DNA of 64,000 bases, taken from contig NC_087161.1 in the NCBI RefSeq assembly GCF_035594125.1, forward strand, positions 1,280,001-1,344,000, read 5' to 3'. Both the position numbers and the translations under genes were made by a program. Under the pieces are notes generated by a model. The model worked only from the letters and a program-made list of their open reading frames with translations. It was not told the DNA's origin and searched no databases. This document shows positions 21,572 through 44,094 of this stretch, piece after piece. Source of the DNA: Scylla paramamosain (taxonomy: Eukaryota > Arthropoda > Malacostraca > Decapoda > Portunidae). Position 1 is the first letter of the stretch; every line of letters begins with the position of its first letter.

Positions 21572-22268
21572 AACATTGATATATACCTATGAGTATCATC
21601 AGAAAAAGTTTTGAAATGCAGATTTGTTACGGTCTTGTGTTCATTCCCATCCCCAGGTGACAATTTCGTGCGTGGTGGCGGCGGTGGTGATGGCTCACGT
21701 GCAGGGAGGAGCGGCAGCACCCCTGGGAACTCCATCGTTCCAAGATAGCAGTGGAAATCTTAGACGTGTAATTGATCTGAGGCAGATTGTCGACGTACTG
21801 CTTCTGGCGCTGCCTGAAATCAAACCACTTTTCGAAAGTTTAATAGAAGAGATGAATGAAACACAACTGCTAAATTTGGAAGTGATGATACGGTTCCTAA
21901 TGCCTCTCATGGAAGCAGTCATAAAGACGCAAGTCAGAAATGATGGAATCGACCAGAGGGAAAAAGATTTGCTGAATGAAATGGAGTTTTTCAGCAATGT
22001 GTTGCTCACTTTCGTACAAAAAAGGAAAGATAAATTAAAGAATCCTAGACAGAGTACACCTCCTGTGCTAGAAACAATACCGGACTACACTGACTTGCTT
22101 GATAGCCACACTCCTCTCCCAGACCACACGCTCCTCCCAGATCACACGTCCCTCCCAGGCCACACCCCCCTCTTAAATCGCACGTCCCTCCCAGACCACA
22201 CGCCCCTCCCAGACCACACGCCCCCTTCCAGATCACACGCCCCTCTCAGAGTCGTTCCTCGAGACTGA
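21446..22268 (+). CDS. Secreted protein of unknown function, gene 1 (apparent 3' frameshift)
   Basis: Exon 1 is 21446-21457 (MKLQ), followed by GTGAGA. The intron ends in CCCCAG, and exon 2 runs 21657-22268, giving 207 aa. Residues 1-26 form a signal peptide (VTISCVVAAVVMAH... AAAP). The mature part is Cys-free, with predicted amphipathic helices (VDVLLLALPEIKPLFESLI) and then an 18-bp minisatellite encoding HTPLPD-type repeats (about 22105-22235). In the last repeat one extra C shifts the frame, so the reading stops at 22268. The other frame stays open and compositionally similar from about 22215 to 22779 (ending GNGHVYMSRGK), which suggests the ancestral protein was about 380 aa. I do not recognise the family. 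Architecture and the Leu-Pro helix match the genes at 25705 and 35519. Either a polymorphic or decayed gene, or a homopolymer error. Confidence 0.72.
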
Positions 22269-22779
22269 CTTCAGTATTTCAGGTGTTAGTCCTAAGCCAA
22301 TCCAGATCGAGTACAACATTCCATCGTCAAAAAGCCTACATGATAACTCTTCAGTCTACAGTGAACATGAACAGGATAAACTACCTCCCTTGAAAGCTGC
22401 TGCATCAATAGAAGAGGAGGGTTCAGAGATTCTGGAAACAAGAACAACAGACAGATCTGAGAAAACACAACCTGATGCGAGGCTGAAAGACAAACACCAA
22501 CGATTTACTTCTCATCGCTACAATCTGTTCTTTAGACCTCCAACTGACGATGCAGAAGATGAAGTTTCAGAATTATCATCCATAGAACGTACAACATCTG
22601 GCAACGTAAAAGAACGCACTAATGAGAACCGTGCATCCACCTCAACCACACCGTTCCAATTCAAGGAAGGCATCTCGACGTCACTTTCCCAACACGAAGA
22701 CAGGACCAAAGAAAGATTAGGTATGCTTTTCTTTACAATACCAGGTAATGGCCACGTGTACATGTCGAGAGGGAAATAA
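22215..22779 (+). pseudogene. Frame-shifted C-terminal continuation of secreted-protein gene 1
   Basis: This open frame begins inside the 18-bp minisatellite and continues through acidic, Ser/Thr-rich sequence to a TAA at 22777-22779. It has no ATG-plus-signal context of its own and is offset by one base from the upstream 207-aa frame. An A-rich stretch with several AATAAA words follows at about 22800. It is best read as the 3' part of the gene that starts at 21446, disconnected by a single-base change. Confidence 0.55.
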
Positions 22780-24748
<1,969 letters not shown>

Positions 24749-25705
24749 TTATATCTGGAGCCTTACGGAATACCCTGGGTAGTTTGCACGGTGCCGAGAA
24801 ATCTGAGTGAGATGCTCATATTCGTCCTTCAGAAAAAAATGCCTGTTGTTTGGTGCCTCGGGATGGGCGGACGAAGCCGAAATCTGTGACAGCTTTGTGG
24901 TTGTTGCCAAGTCTGCTTCCATCTGGGACTGTACCTCCTTTGCGCCTGGTCGAGAGGCTGGTGCTGGGGATGCCTGCTGTGGAGCCACGGCTGACTGGCG
25001 CACACTGGTTGGGGGTACGGGTGAATCTTGTGAATCCTGAAGGACGTCCACTAGGGGTGAGGACGCCTGCAGCGAGGCTGAAGACCTGTCTGCTGTGGCC
25101 ACAGGTTCAGTGATTATTGAAGTGGAATCTTTAATAAAGGTTTTATTGGTGTTGCCTTGTTTTTGAGAATTTGTTGCTTGCAACAAGTGAAGAAAGAATG
25201 AAATAATCTCCTCAACTGTCCGTAAATCTCTTGGAGAATGTTGGTTAGTGTCATTGTCTTGCAAGGCGTTTACTATTGTGCTGACAATATTCACAACGTC
25301 CATGATTAAAGATTTGGTTTGGTTGAAATCGAAGGAGCCATCGTCACTAACAATGCCATGTCGTATTTTATAAAACAACCGCAAAAACGACGGCAAATTG
25401 CTCATAATAGTGTCGGAAATTATATCAGCTTCACTTGGGGTTTCTGTTTTCACTTCCTGTGTTTTCACACTCAGAACTCTGTACTCTGATTGTGGAGCAG
25501 CAGCTGCGAGGGCAGAGCATGCGCAGAGGCAGCCCAACAGCACCTGTGGGAAATTAACATGAACAAAAGGTGTTCACCCATTGCCTCCTCGTTGCATAAA
25601 TAGATGAGCAATATATAATGTCTTTTCACATGCATATGATGCTTATATGACACTAGGAAGTAAGAAAGGTAGGATAGATATCACGACACTCACCCGCACA
25701 ATCAT
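24749..25705 (-). CDS. Secreted protein of unknown function, gene 2
   Basis: Exon 1 is 25705-25694 (MIVR), followed by GTGAGT. The acceptor CCCACAG leads into exon 2, 25543-24749, giving 268 aa. A signal peptide spans the junction (VLLGCLCACSALAAAAP). The mature chain has no Cys. It starts with an acidic segment, has helices (ADIISDTIMSNLPSFLRLFY and IISFFLHLLQA), two possible N-glycosylation sites (NQT, NKT), then a Ser/Ala/Pro/Gln-rich tail. No known domain recognised. The Leu-Pro helix lines up by eye with gene 1 (LLLALPEIKPLF) and gene 3 (IKKTLPLIRESI), and the gene structure is identical, so I infer common descent despite low identity. Confidence 0.8.
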
Positions 25706-25748
25706 GATGACTTGGGAAGTGAATGAGCGGGTATTTGTCCCTCCACTT

Positions 25749-25756
25749 CTTTTATA
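25749..25756 (-). promoter_or_regulatory. TATA box of secreted-protein gene 2
   Basis: TATAAAAG on the minus strand lies about 44-51 nt before the ATG at 25705. Confidence 0.75.
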
Positions 25757-25914
25757 CGTCTACAGGATACTTTTTGTGTTGTTTGGGAGTGGCATTCAGG
25801 TGCTTGTATTTCTCGTGGGACTGCGGCGCGTCCTTGACGCAAATGTTAATATTTCCTCATGTTTTGAGGAGCTGAGGTTAGGCTGTCCTGTCCTGTCCTG
25901 GTTTATTGTAATTG

Positions 25915-25944
25915 TAATTATTATTATTATCATTATTATTATTA

Positions 25945-26001
<57 letters not shown>

Positions 26002-26069
26002 GTTATTATTATTGTCGTTGTTGTTGTTGTTGTTGTTTAGTTTGTAGGCCTTGGCCATCTTCCTACACA

Positions 26070-26119
<50 letters not shown>

Positions 26120-26275
26120 TTTATTTATTTATTTTTTTCACATCTAATGGCAAGATGAGGCAGGATTTTGTACGCTGAGTGAACGTAGTAAAGGATGATA
26201 TATATCAGGGTGGTCTAACTTCGAGATATTGGGCCATTTGACAATAAATTTAAAACTCTAGAGTCACTGATAATA

Positions 26276-26373
<98 letters not shown>

Positions 26374-26542
26374 CATTACTACGAGTTCAAAAAGAGTAAC
26401 TTCCTTCTTACTGTGAAGTGAGCACACAGTTCCGGTGTCAACAAACTGTCTCGTGAAACTGGATTCTAACCACATGTAAATATCACAACTTTATCTGTGT
26501 AACGTACTGGCGGGGTCGGGGGCGAGTATCTGGGAGAAACAT

Positions 26543-26620
<78 letters not shown>
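25915..26620. repeat. Cluster: (TTA)n, (GT)n, (TA)n, (CT)n
   Basis: TTA 25915-26006, GT 26071-26119, TA 26275-26372, CT 26547-26620, directly upstream of secreted gene 2. Confidence 0.97.
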
Positions 26621-26622
<2 letters not shown>

Positions 26623-26924
26623 AGAGTTTCTAGCGTGGGAGAGGACAGATCCAGGGGAAAATATCCGAAGGTAATTCATAGAAAAAAACACGTCAACCTT
26701 GTGTAACATCTCTTTCTTCTGCGGCATTTTTCCTGGCTGCACGCCAGGTAGTTATTGTTATTAATTGAGTTTCGTCGTCCTCGGAAAATATTTAGATTTA
26801 AGCTTCTAATGAAAACTTCATCATCCTTTTTATCCTGCCCAAAAATTTTGATACTGACGGCTTTTTATTAAAGCAGGTTCAGATTGCTTAGAAACCGAGA
26901 TGTTTACACCACCACCATTTCCCA

Positions 26925-27340
26925 TTTTTTTTTTTTTTTTATGTAAGAAGGACACTGGCCAAGGGCAACAAAAATCAATAAAAAAAAATGCCCACTGAAA
27001 TGCCAGTCCCTTAAAAGGATCAAGGCAGTGGTCAAAAATTGGTGGATAAGTGTCTTGAAACCTCCCTCTTGAAGGAATTCAAGTCATAGGAAGGTGGAAA
27101 TACAGAAGCAGGCAGGGAGTTCCAGAGTTTACCAGAGAAAGGGATGAATGATTGAGAATACTGGTTAACTCTTGCGTTAGAGAGGTGGACAGAATAGGGG
27201 TGAGAGAAAGAAGAAAGTCTTGTGCAGCGAGGCCGCGGAAGGAGGGGAGGCATGCAGTTAGCAAGATCAGAAGAGCAGTTAGCATGAAAATAACGGTAGA
27301 AGGACAGCTAGATATGCAACATTGCGGCGGTGCATACAAA
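26925..27340 (-). mobile_element. LINE 3' end fragment (family 2) with poly(A) tail
   Basis: On the minus strand the frame reads SGKLWNSLPASVFP followed by NSFKREVSRHLST, the typical C-terminus of an arthropod non-LTR retrotransposon. It is followed by a 3' UTR ending in a poly(A) run (poly-T at 26926-26940 on plus). Related fragments lie at 31775, 41763 and 44095. Confidence 0.75.
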
Positions 27341-27471
27341 AGACAATTTTTTTTTCTACCTCAGAATAATTTTCTAGGTCTGTTTAATCTTGATATTCGC
27401 TGTATATTACAATGTGAAATAAAACGAAAATATTGCTTAGATCCACTCATGCTAGTTTCATTGCGATGGAG

Positions 27472-27474
<3 letters not shown>

Positions 27475-27541
<67 letters not shown>
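27475..27541. repeat. (GA)n microsatellite
   Basis: About 33 units next to the LINE fragment at 26925-27340. Confidence 0.98.
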
Positions 27542-30029
<2,488 letters not shown>

Positions 30030-30030
<1 letters not shown>

Positions 30031-30480
30031 TATTTCGTCTCAAACATGAACCAAAAAGAGCCCTAGAAGACATGCTCCAGCTGTCCGACATTCAGTGGAA
30101 GGCACTATTGAACGAGGCATGCAAAGTTGTTGATAACGCGTGAATAGTCCTGGTTGATCGCCTGATCTTAGCGACGGTCGTCTTTAATGCAGCAGTAATG
30201 CGAGGGGTTACCCTGGTAGATTTCCCTTGAGGAACCTGCAGAGGAAGCAATCAAAAGCGTTCAGAATCAGGTGAGCAAGGTGCTCACGCCACTCCAGCCT
30301 TGCAGCTATTGAGACGCTCACCAAATAAAGAGTGTGAGGACACTGATGAGAAACAATGATTCTCCCCACACTCTTAACGTTACCATTGCCCGACTCCGTG
30401 AAAAGTTTGGGGAGCGTTCAACAGTGCCTTCCAGTGAATGGCGGACATCTGGAGCATGTCCTTTAAGGTTTTTTATTGAC
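30030..30480 (+). mobile_element. Possible DDE transposase C-terminal relic
   Basis: A short frame ends VNGGHLEHVL before a stop at about 30464, reminiscent of Tc1/mariner-type transposase ends (GGH.EHLL). Upstream sequence shows scattered coding-like words but no continuous frame. Weak support. Confidence 0.3.
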
Positions 30481-30684
30481 ATTTTTGTTATTTATTGACA
30501 TTTATGTTATGTTTGAGGCTTAAGGGTTGAAGATCATAAAATGTTATCCTTTTACCCTGTAATAAATACAATAACCATTGTTCTATCATTTGTGGTCATT
30601 GATTAGTGCCCCGTCGTTTTGTTTTAACAGCTGTGACACACCGTGTGCTTCAGAATACATTGTCATGTAATTCAGTATTCAATG

Positions 30685-31159
<475 letters not shown>

Positions 31160-31774
31160 GCACAAGTATAACGTATATTAATCTCTTCACAGAGACTTCC
31201 TCAGCCTGATGAAGGGGCAACTTTTTTTCTTACAAAACCGGCTGGTGCCTCCGTCCCTGCGGTCACTATAAACACGTTAAGGGTCACAAAAAATATTATG
31301 CACATCTGATCACAGAGGAAACGTTCAATATTCGCTTCATAAAGCTAGATATTTGGTGGTGAGAACGACCGTGATGAAGTAAAAACAGTTTTTCTCTCAG
31401 TGAAGAAGATTGAAATATGCTTTATCCCGTGTTTTTTATAATCACCAAATTCAAAGCTAATGTACTTTGCAAGACGTATCAAAATTAATTGAGACGTACA
31501 CCCCGATACGTATGTGTGGCTAAGCCGTTCCTTAACGCAGGACATTGTAGGTGGTTCCTCGCTCTGTCACTTTCTTGCTGCGGCAGTCACTGAGGAATGA
31601 TCATACTTTTCACGTGCTATCTTACTGTACAAATATTTCACGGTCTGGCGGGAATTAAAGGTCTTGAAACTTTACGAGACGCTTACTTTGAGCTTCAAGA
31701 TTTCACCCAGAACTCGAGAGTAAGGCCAAACCTGTGCAGCTAAGACAAGATAACGATTGATTTCGATAATTAAG

Positions 31775-31935
31775 TTTTTTTCTCAGGATTATTTATGATT
31801 TATTTTATGTAAGAGAAGCCCTGGCCAAGAACAACAAAAGTCTGTAAAAAGAAAGGCCGACTGAAGGTGCCAATACTGAAAGAATAGATAAAGAGAATTA
31901 TCAAAAATTGTAAGGAAAAGTGTCTTGAAATGTAC
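31775..31935 (-). mobile_element. LINE family 2 3' UTR relic
   Basis: TTTATGTAAGAGAAGCCCTGGCCAAGAACAACAAAA-type sequence through GTGTCTTGAAA matches by eye the 3' UTR of the element at 26940-27060, with no remaining coding part. Confidence 0.55.
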
Positions 31936-32379
31936 AGCAAGACGTCAGAATAACAGAGGCAGGTACGAAAATATCATTTTGAGAGGCTCGATCGGCATAA
32001 CAGGAAGCTAAGTTACGGAGCACAGACCAGTAAATATTAGTATGCATGCGTATTTTGTAACATGCAGGTATGTCAGTACGCATACATTTTCCTTGTTTAT
32101 GAACGACTCCCTGAAGCCATTCGGATTATTCAAGTTTTAGCGAAGGTAAGCAAGTCAAACACGAATATGATAACGCGACATGCCAAGTACAGCTTAATAT
32201 GACATTGACACTGTTACACGCTTTTTCATTAAAGATACTTTTTCCCATCTTTGCTATCAGAACTGCTATTACACTCACGTATTGTAAGCAAGTCATTGTG
32301 AATTTGCTATCGTAAATGGTAATTCATGCCCAAGGAGTGTGTTATCATGAGTGCCTTAAATGAATCTTATTGAATGAAT

Positions 32380-32383
<4 letters not shown>

Positions 32384-32472
<89 letters not shown>
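32384..32472. repeat. (GA)n microsatellite
   Basis: About 44 GA units. Confidence 0.98.
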
Positions 32473-32476
<4 letters not shown>

Positions 32477-32883
32477 GACTGATAGCATGAGAGGAAAATA
32501 TTGAGGCTTAATACGCGTTAATCAAAGGGCTGGTCGCTGATTCCTGGAAGAGTCTGAAAGAGCGACCGGGCAACCTTCGCAGCCACACCTGATTTACTGG
32601 TCTTATTCTGGTAATTCTTGGAACATATCCCCTTAACCTACTTGCTGTATTGCATAAATAGACCCCCGCCGCACGCCTTTCACATGAGTACACCCTTGTT
32701 TTGGTTAGAAATCCAGTCCTGGTTATGGGACGGCTGATGTAGAGTAAATATTTATACGAGTACTGTTCGTGTTTTTTGCACAATACGGCGAAAACATGAA
32801 CTATTAGTCGAAAGATGTAATTTACTTGTAAATGAAGGAAACAAAGAAAAAAAAAGATGTTTTGATATCTATAGAAAAAAATA

Positions 32884-33360
<477 letters not shown>

Positions 33361-33561
33361 GCGTGTGCAAGTTCTTCATAGACAAGGTAGCAGCTTGTGA
33401 CGGCTGCCTCGATACTTGTTTGACTTGATTAGGTGAATTCTGAGAAATATTAAAGTGCATCCAGATCGGGGAAAAACCAACATCTTTATACAGAATATGT
33501 TGCCTCGCACTTATCACGAGATTAGACAGAAATGTGTGAGGGGGAGTGGAGAGACGTGGGT

Positions 33562-33566
<5 letters not shown>

Positions 33567-33648
<82 letters not shown>
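33567..33648. repeat. (GA)n microsatellite
   Basis: About 41 GA units. Confidence 0.98.
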
Positions 33649-33650
<2 letters not shown>

Positions 33651-34298
33651 ATATAAGAATGAGAATCAGTTCGTGGAAGTGGGCAGGTAATTATCCTTAT
33701 CTGTCTGTCTGTTCTGTTGCCTTACGTACGTACCTGCGCATTTAAAGGTTAAGGCAAAAAAGATATTGTATTGAGAACTAGTACACGCAGATTGACTGGA
33801 ATAACAAACTAGAACTTCAACGTGAGTATACATCAAATGTCTTATTGAAAAGCATGCCAGTTATATAGTGAGGCGCGTGGTGCAGCTTGCATGCCTTGAA
33901 GAGGTGATAGGACGCCCGGCTCGATGAGTTAGGAGTTAAAAAAAAATCAGAGCAGTGCCTCTGAGGTGACAATCGGAGAGATGGAGGAGGAGGGCAGACT
34001 TAAGGTACTTCTTTCTTTCATCTTCGTGAGTTGTAATGCTTTGTATTAACACAGCAGGGTACACGAGCAGGGTACCGGTGACCGGACGCTACATCATCGC
34101 GAGTCGAACTGAAATTTGCTAGTCCTTGGTTTTCAGCACATGAAATGCCGCTGAGAAAAAAACCGTTGTCACTTGTATGATTTTTGTTATTTATTTGCGC
34201 TTTGCTCTGACTAGGTATGAAAAAAATAAAAGAATTATTTAAACTTGATTGTGATGGTGGACAGTTTGCACAAATTAGCATGTCCTTGCAAAATAATA

Positions 34299-34300
<2 letters not shown>

Positions 34301-34357
<57 letters not shown>
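34301..34357. repeat. (CA)n microsatellite; (TCC)n, (ATC)n and (TTA)n follow to 34760
   Basis: CA tract, then triplet tracts at about 34530-34555, 34570-34608 and 34712-34760. Confidence 0.95.
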
Positions 34358-34359
<2 letters not shown>

Positions 34360-34567
34360 TGAGTATTTCTTTGGTGGCAGTACAAAGAGGAACTGCGTAG
34401 TATTGTGTTTTGAGATTTGCTCACCGACTGGAAGGATCTTGTAGTTTAGAAAATATATTTCCTCAAATAGCTTTTTTTTCTTTTTATCCTTGTAATGTCC
34501 ATCAGCGGCTCAACAACAACAGCAGGCTTCCTCCTCCTCCTCCTCCTCCTCCTCCTATTCATCAACA

Positions 34568-34608
<41 letters not shown>

Positions 34609-34706
34609 TATTACTAATCACCAAACAAGCATTTATAATTCATCTTCTGTCAGATGCGTGAAAGTCTCTGATCTCGTTTTCATTTTGTTCTTGGTTTAAG
34701 TTTTCG

Positions 34707-34761
<55 letters not shown>

Positions 34762-34829
34762 GGTCTGTCTTTTGTTGGGTGAATGTGTTCGCCATAATCG
34801 ACAAAAGTTCGTGTGCCATTGACTGAATG

Positions 34830-35035
34830 ATTTTTACCACATAGTTTCCACCAGTTTCCCTTTCATTACTCAGTTTCTGCCAGTTTGTTTTTCATCATAG
34901 TTTCTACCAGTTTGCTTTTCATTACACACCTACCAATTTTTATCTCACTACAGCTTCTACTAGTTTCTTTCTCACCACATAATACCAGTTTCATTTTCAG
35001 TACAGTTTCTATCAGTTTCCTTTCCCTAACAAGAT
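34830..35035. repeat. Minisatellite, unit about 29 bp (CAGTTTCTACCAGTTTCCTT-like)
   Basis: About six diverged units of a pyrimidine-rich TTTCTACCAGTTT motif. The same unit occurs on the other strand at 40070-40180 and 41345-41410. Confidence 0.65.
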
Positions 35036-35462
35036 CAAAAACAATCCATAATGACTTGTTCTTATACCCAGTGCAACGTTGTACGTTTCCCTCCCTTTCT
35101 CCATTGTATTAATTTCCTTGATTTGTAAAATTTGTGAAACTCCAAAAGATTTTATTGAAATATATAAAGAAGCTGAACTCAAAGATCTCAGGAAAATTCT
35201 TGGTGAAATGATGTATTTTAATAATTTCATCATTCTCCGCTAAACGGGGTAAAAGTTGGCTTATTTTACTCAAACTAAAACTGTATAAAAAAAAAAAGGA
35301 CGCCTGCCATCGAGGTCATCACGTAGTTTCGTTATATAAAGACAAGACAAAAAAATGTTTGCGAATGTATATTTTCTTATCAAACAACGAACTGGTAACA
35401 GGAGACCGGAATACTCAAGTGAGTTAGAGCTGTGTGGCAATAGACAGCAACTGCCATATATT

Positions 35463-35472
35463 TATATAAAAG
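35463..35472 (+). promoter_or_regulatory. TATA box of secreted-protein gene 3
   Basis: TATATAAAAG lies about 47-56 nt upstream of the ATG at 35519, the same spacing class as gene 2. Confidence 0.75.
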
Positions 35473-35518
35473 ACAGAACAGAGCTTTCATGCGTTAGTTC
35501 GTCACCCTGTCTGTAACC

Positions 35519-35593
35519 ATGAACAATTTGGTGAGTTATCACTGCTTATTTATTGGTATAAACGATTGCTATGGAGTAGTGCTCGCTAGCAGC

Positions 35594-35668
<75 letters not shown>

Positions 35669-35812
35669 CTGTATGAAACAATGTATCAATCTTTTCATAA
35701 ATTTTTATAATCCTTTAAAGCTCCCTAATGACTCGGCACAAACAGCTTTATTACTGAGTCTGTTCCTTTCATCTACCACGCTATGAGTGTGCTTCTAATC
35801 TCACTATTATGG

Positions 35813-35847
<35 letters not shown>

Positions 35848-36301
35848 GGAAAAAATAATGTTACCGTAAACTTGCAGAGATTATCACCAAGCACCGCATT
35901 ATTTTTAATATCTTCACCAGGTTGTCTTCACATTCTGCTTGCTGGTAGGTGTGGCCATGAGCGCGCCGACTAACACGCTGCCGGAAAACATCGCCGAAGT
36001 CTCAACGACGGAAGGAGATACCGACGATATTTTTGACGTGATCAAAAAAACTCTTCCTCTCATTCGCGAAAGCATCGATCTCTTTAGAGGTGGAGTTGAC
36101 GCCGAATTCCGCGGTGTGAATACTGGTACCGATTTGGGCTTTCGTGACAGTCCCCGCAGTTCCAACACTCCTCCAGGGGCTGTAGGTAATGTCAATGGCT
36201 TCGACAGTCCTTTCGTGCCCAACTATGTCATCCCTGGCTACACCATTCCCGGCAATAGGTTCACCCCAGACATTCACATCCCCGAGGTGCACATCAGTTA
36301 A
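35519..36301 (+). CDS. Small secreted protein of unknown function, gene 3
   Basis: Exon 1 is 35519-35530 (MNNL), followed by GTGAGT. The intron carries a (GA)n tract, a LINE relic and a (CA)n tract. The acceptor CTTCACCAG leads to exon 2, 35921-36301, giving 130 aa. Signal peptide VVFTFCLLVGVAMSAP. The mature protein is Cys-free, acidic at the start (TTEGDTDDIFDVIKKTLPLI) and ends in a Pro/Gly/aromatic segment (VPNYVIPGYTIPGNRF, PDIHIPEVHIS) that recalls matrix or cuticle-type low-complexity tails, though I cannot assign it to a family. Same exon design as genes 1 and 2. Confidence 0.8.
35690..35790 (-). mobile_element. LINE C-terminal relic in the intron of secreted gene 3
   Basis: The minus strand reads NRLSNKAVCAESLGSFK, matching the C-terminus of the LINE at 4540-5566 (NGLSNQVVSAKSLGSFK). 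Confidence 0.65.
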
Positions 36302-36763
36302 TCTCTCAGTTCCATCTCGATCAAGTGGAGTGAATGTTTTAGTACTATTTGTTCCCTTTGTGTAAATATTCAAGTAAAAGAACGCATTCTTTAGTTGGTA
36401 TGTATTTTTTACTCTTCTATGCCTTCATTAAACCACTTAAGGTTTTTTTTTCAGTTGTCACTGTCACAAAGACCAATTGTTTCCCGAAATAAGTATCATT
36501 ATATCATTTCCTATTACAGCAAATTTTCACAAGCTCCATAAATGCATGTATGATTTTCGACGCATATTAAAATAAATTTTTCATTTGTTTCGGTCGTGTC
36601 ACTATGTACTATCTGTGCAATATGAAGTGTGGAACTAAGAACCTGTTTAACTCACCTGAATTATATTTCCTGCGTTTTATTAATCAACCGATCAGTGAAC
36701 GGTCGGATATTTTGCATTTACATAAGGTTTCCATACTGTATTTAATATACATCTAAAAATTCC

Positions 36764-36830
<67 letters not shown>

Positions 36831-36839
36831 TATTATTAT

Positions 36840-38600
36840 TATTATTATTATTTTATTGACCACAACAGAATCATAAAATTACAAAGCTTGACATATTATA
36901 TATCCAATAAGCAATGACGCTGTCGGTCCGCTACAAAATAGCAGACACTAAAACAAAAACTAAAAATAGGATTTAAAAGAATTCAAAATACAATAATGCA
37001 ATGTTTCTATACAATACATTACGATAAAAGAATACAGAGATACAATATTATAGAAGAATATCATGCAATACGCTACGATAGATGAATATAAAAGCAGTAC
37101 AGTAATAAAATGCAAGGCAATACACTACGTTAACAAAACACAAAAAAAAAACAATATAGTACTGAAATACAATACAATACGGTAAAAGAATATAAAAAAT
37201 ACAGTTCAGTGGTAAAATGGAATACAAATAATAAAGATATACAATAAGAAACTACCTAAATAGCTAATAAATCATCTGAAGAAAAATAGAACATTTGACT
37301 GAAACAATAGTTAAGTATAAAATGATGGATATTCCTAACACTCAATCTTTGTAAATTTCTAAAACCTGCCAGATGATAGTGCATACAAGGCTGTTATCGT
37401 GATTTGCAGAGAACATATACTCGTAATTAATAGATGACAAGCTAAATGTGTCTCGTATGTGCTGCGTCAAAGGGCAGCTCTCGATCACATGCACCTCGGT
37501 CTGTACGTCACCACAAACACACAGCCTCTCTGCCAGTGGGAGCTGGCCTAACCCCCTCCTACTCCACCTGCCTACCTCCAGTGCCAGAGAGTGCGCCGAG
37601 ACACGAAACCGAGTAAATGCTACCCTGTGACGTTTACTTATATTATGTTTAGTTACATATATGGGATGTACTTCCAGACTGGGGTTCATTATAGTCCTAT
37701 ATGTTAATCCCCTTGATGATATGGAATCAAGTACATTATTTTTAATTCATCCCACCCTATTTGGATGTCATCGGGGTTCTCGTGTAGCAAGTGTGTTACG
37801 TGTGGCCTCGTGTTCATTCTAGTACTGAGTACGGATTTAACTGCAAAGACAAATGGATCATCGTTCATAGCCTCCCTTTCTTCTCATTTACTTTGAAAAA
37901 AGTCCCTTTGCCTTTTCTTAACAAGCGCTGTTAATGGACGACATCCCGACTCTAATTAACAAATGTCATTACACGTGCTTCCCCTGACATCAAGGAGGCT
38001 CTTCGAAGTCCAGTGGTACAGTTTATTGACAGTTTATTAAATCCGCATTAAGCCAGGACTCACAACCGCATAATAATGATGACATGAGGCATGCGTCAAA
38101 GATACGTTTTTTTTTTTTTTTTTACTAAAAAGGGTACATCGCTATTTTTCTTAACAGATAAAATGAACTTATTTAATATCTTTCATTTTCTCGCTGCATG
38201 TGCCTTAACAACGGAGAAAACTGATCCATCAAGTGTAAATGGGGATCCCAGGTACACATACATAACGCACCATTCCATTATCAGGTCATCCACGATTATT
38301 GGCTCCCTACCCGCTGCCGCACCACTCACCACGAAAAATTTAGTTTTTGCTAAGTTCACTCTCACGTTATATGCATCACAATACTGTTTCATTAAAGAAA
38401 GTTTCTCTTTCACTCTGGCTTGAGTTGTGGAAAGTAAAACTGTGCCGTCCATCAACATGAGAAGATGGAGCCACTTTAAAAAGCCGTCATCCGGACAGTT
38501 TTCTTTAATTAGTTTAATTAAGTCATTCACGTATAGTATAAACAATAGGCAACTAGTAGGTGAGCCCTGCCTCACACCGACGGCCACAGTGAACACAGTG

Positions 38601-38635
<35 letters not shown>

Positions 38636-38640
38636 TGACC
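36840..38640 (-). mobile_element. LINE (family 3) remnant with reverse transcriptase and C-terminal zinc knuckle
   Basis: The minus strand carries GVRQGSPTSCLLFILYVNDL and LHLLMLMDGTVLLSTTQARV (catalytic DD reads DG), then after an internal gap RFRVSAHSLALEVGRW and CVCGDVQTEVHVIESCPLTQ, a typical LINE C-terminal Cys-His motif. A (CA)n tract abuts the 5' end, and A/T-rich 3' sequence runs to a (TTA)n tract at 36830-36853. Inactive. Confidence 0.8.
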
Positions 38641-38955
38641 AGTACCAAACATAACTTCAATATTACCTAGGAAGTATTACTTAACGACTAATTCTGATTC
38701 TAGACGAGCATTTGAGCTAACTAATACTCATGAATCTTTTCACAATCTTACTAGAGCATCATTTCCTATTGTGTACCTGTTAGAATGGATTTCCTTCGCC
38801 AACGCAAACTACTTTGCATTTGCTAATACCATACTACATTTGCTATCTATTTGTTTTTATTTGCAACACAACAGACAGATCGTGGAAAAAGATCAGGGGA
38901 ACCTAACTTGCAGAAGCCTTCGGCAAACTGATTTTAATCATGGTCTTTTCAGTAG

Positions 38956-43165
<4,210 letters not shown>

Positions 43166-44094
43166 ATTGCAGACAGCTGTTGGAAAGATGACGTTAATCA
43201 GCTTCCCTTCTATATTAAAGCATTACCTCCTCCCAAAGTGCGCAATCTAATTACCACAGTGATAGACGTTAGTGAAGTTGCTTTGTTTTCTCATATGCAC
43301 GAAGGTCTCCTTCTAGCAAGAAAAGAAAAGCTGATGGGACAGATGAATGTGTAAGAAACTGACTGGGAGGAACAGATGTAAATAATCTGCTATAATGAAA
43401 ATGGGTTAATGCAAATGATTGATATAGGTCTAAAAAAAAATAAAAAATGGAACTGGAGTAAGTCTGATCTATTTTATTTATTTCTCCGCTAAGCGATTAG
43501 GGTTTGTGATCAAGAGCGCCAATATCTTCAGCTCCTCGGCGTCTATGTGGCAGTTGCGATGGTCATGCACTGAACTACCACCCGATTCTTCACAGCTGGC
43601 CATACAAGAAAACTGCTAACCGCCTCGACAGTTTTCTCCTCTACTCCGCCTTGCTTCCCGCCTCATCAGTCTTACTCTCTACTCCGCCCTCTTAGACTGA
43701 CTGGCGCAGGCGAGCCCCAGCTGGACGGTTACCACCACATACGAGGAGACGATGCTCAACACTGAACGTGATGTATCACGTGTTGTTGCCTGTTTCAGTC
43801 TTCCTGTGTCACCTACACGTTGTGATGTGACTAGAGATTGGGAATACGGGTGATGATGATTGCTTTGGTGATGGTAAGTGGCGGTGGTAATAGTTGCCGT
43901 AGAGATAATGAGATTATTATAGTGGTGGTGATGCGACACGGAGATGCGGAGATAGGGTTGTATAGATGTATAGATTATGGTGAATATTGTACTCAGGAAC
44001 GATAGAGGAAAAGCAAGGCACGCACTATATAAATCTATTGCGCATCTCCATCTGTTCACCATTTCAGTATTATTATTTTATTTTATTTATTTAT
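43166..44094. other. Upstream region of DHDH-A
   Basis: A conserved acceptor (TTTCCAACAG) 11 nt before the ATG implies a non-coding first exon somewhere here; no TATA box is evident. The rest is unassigned. Confidence 0.5.
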
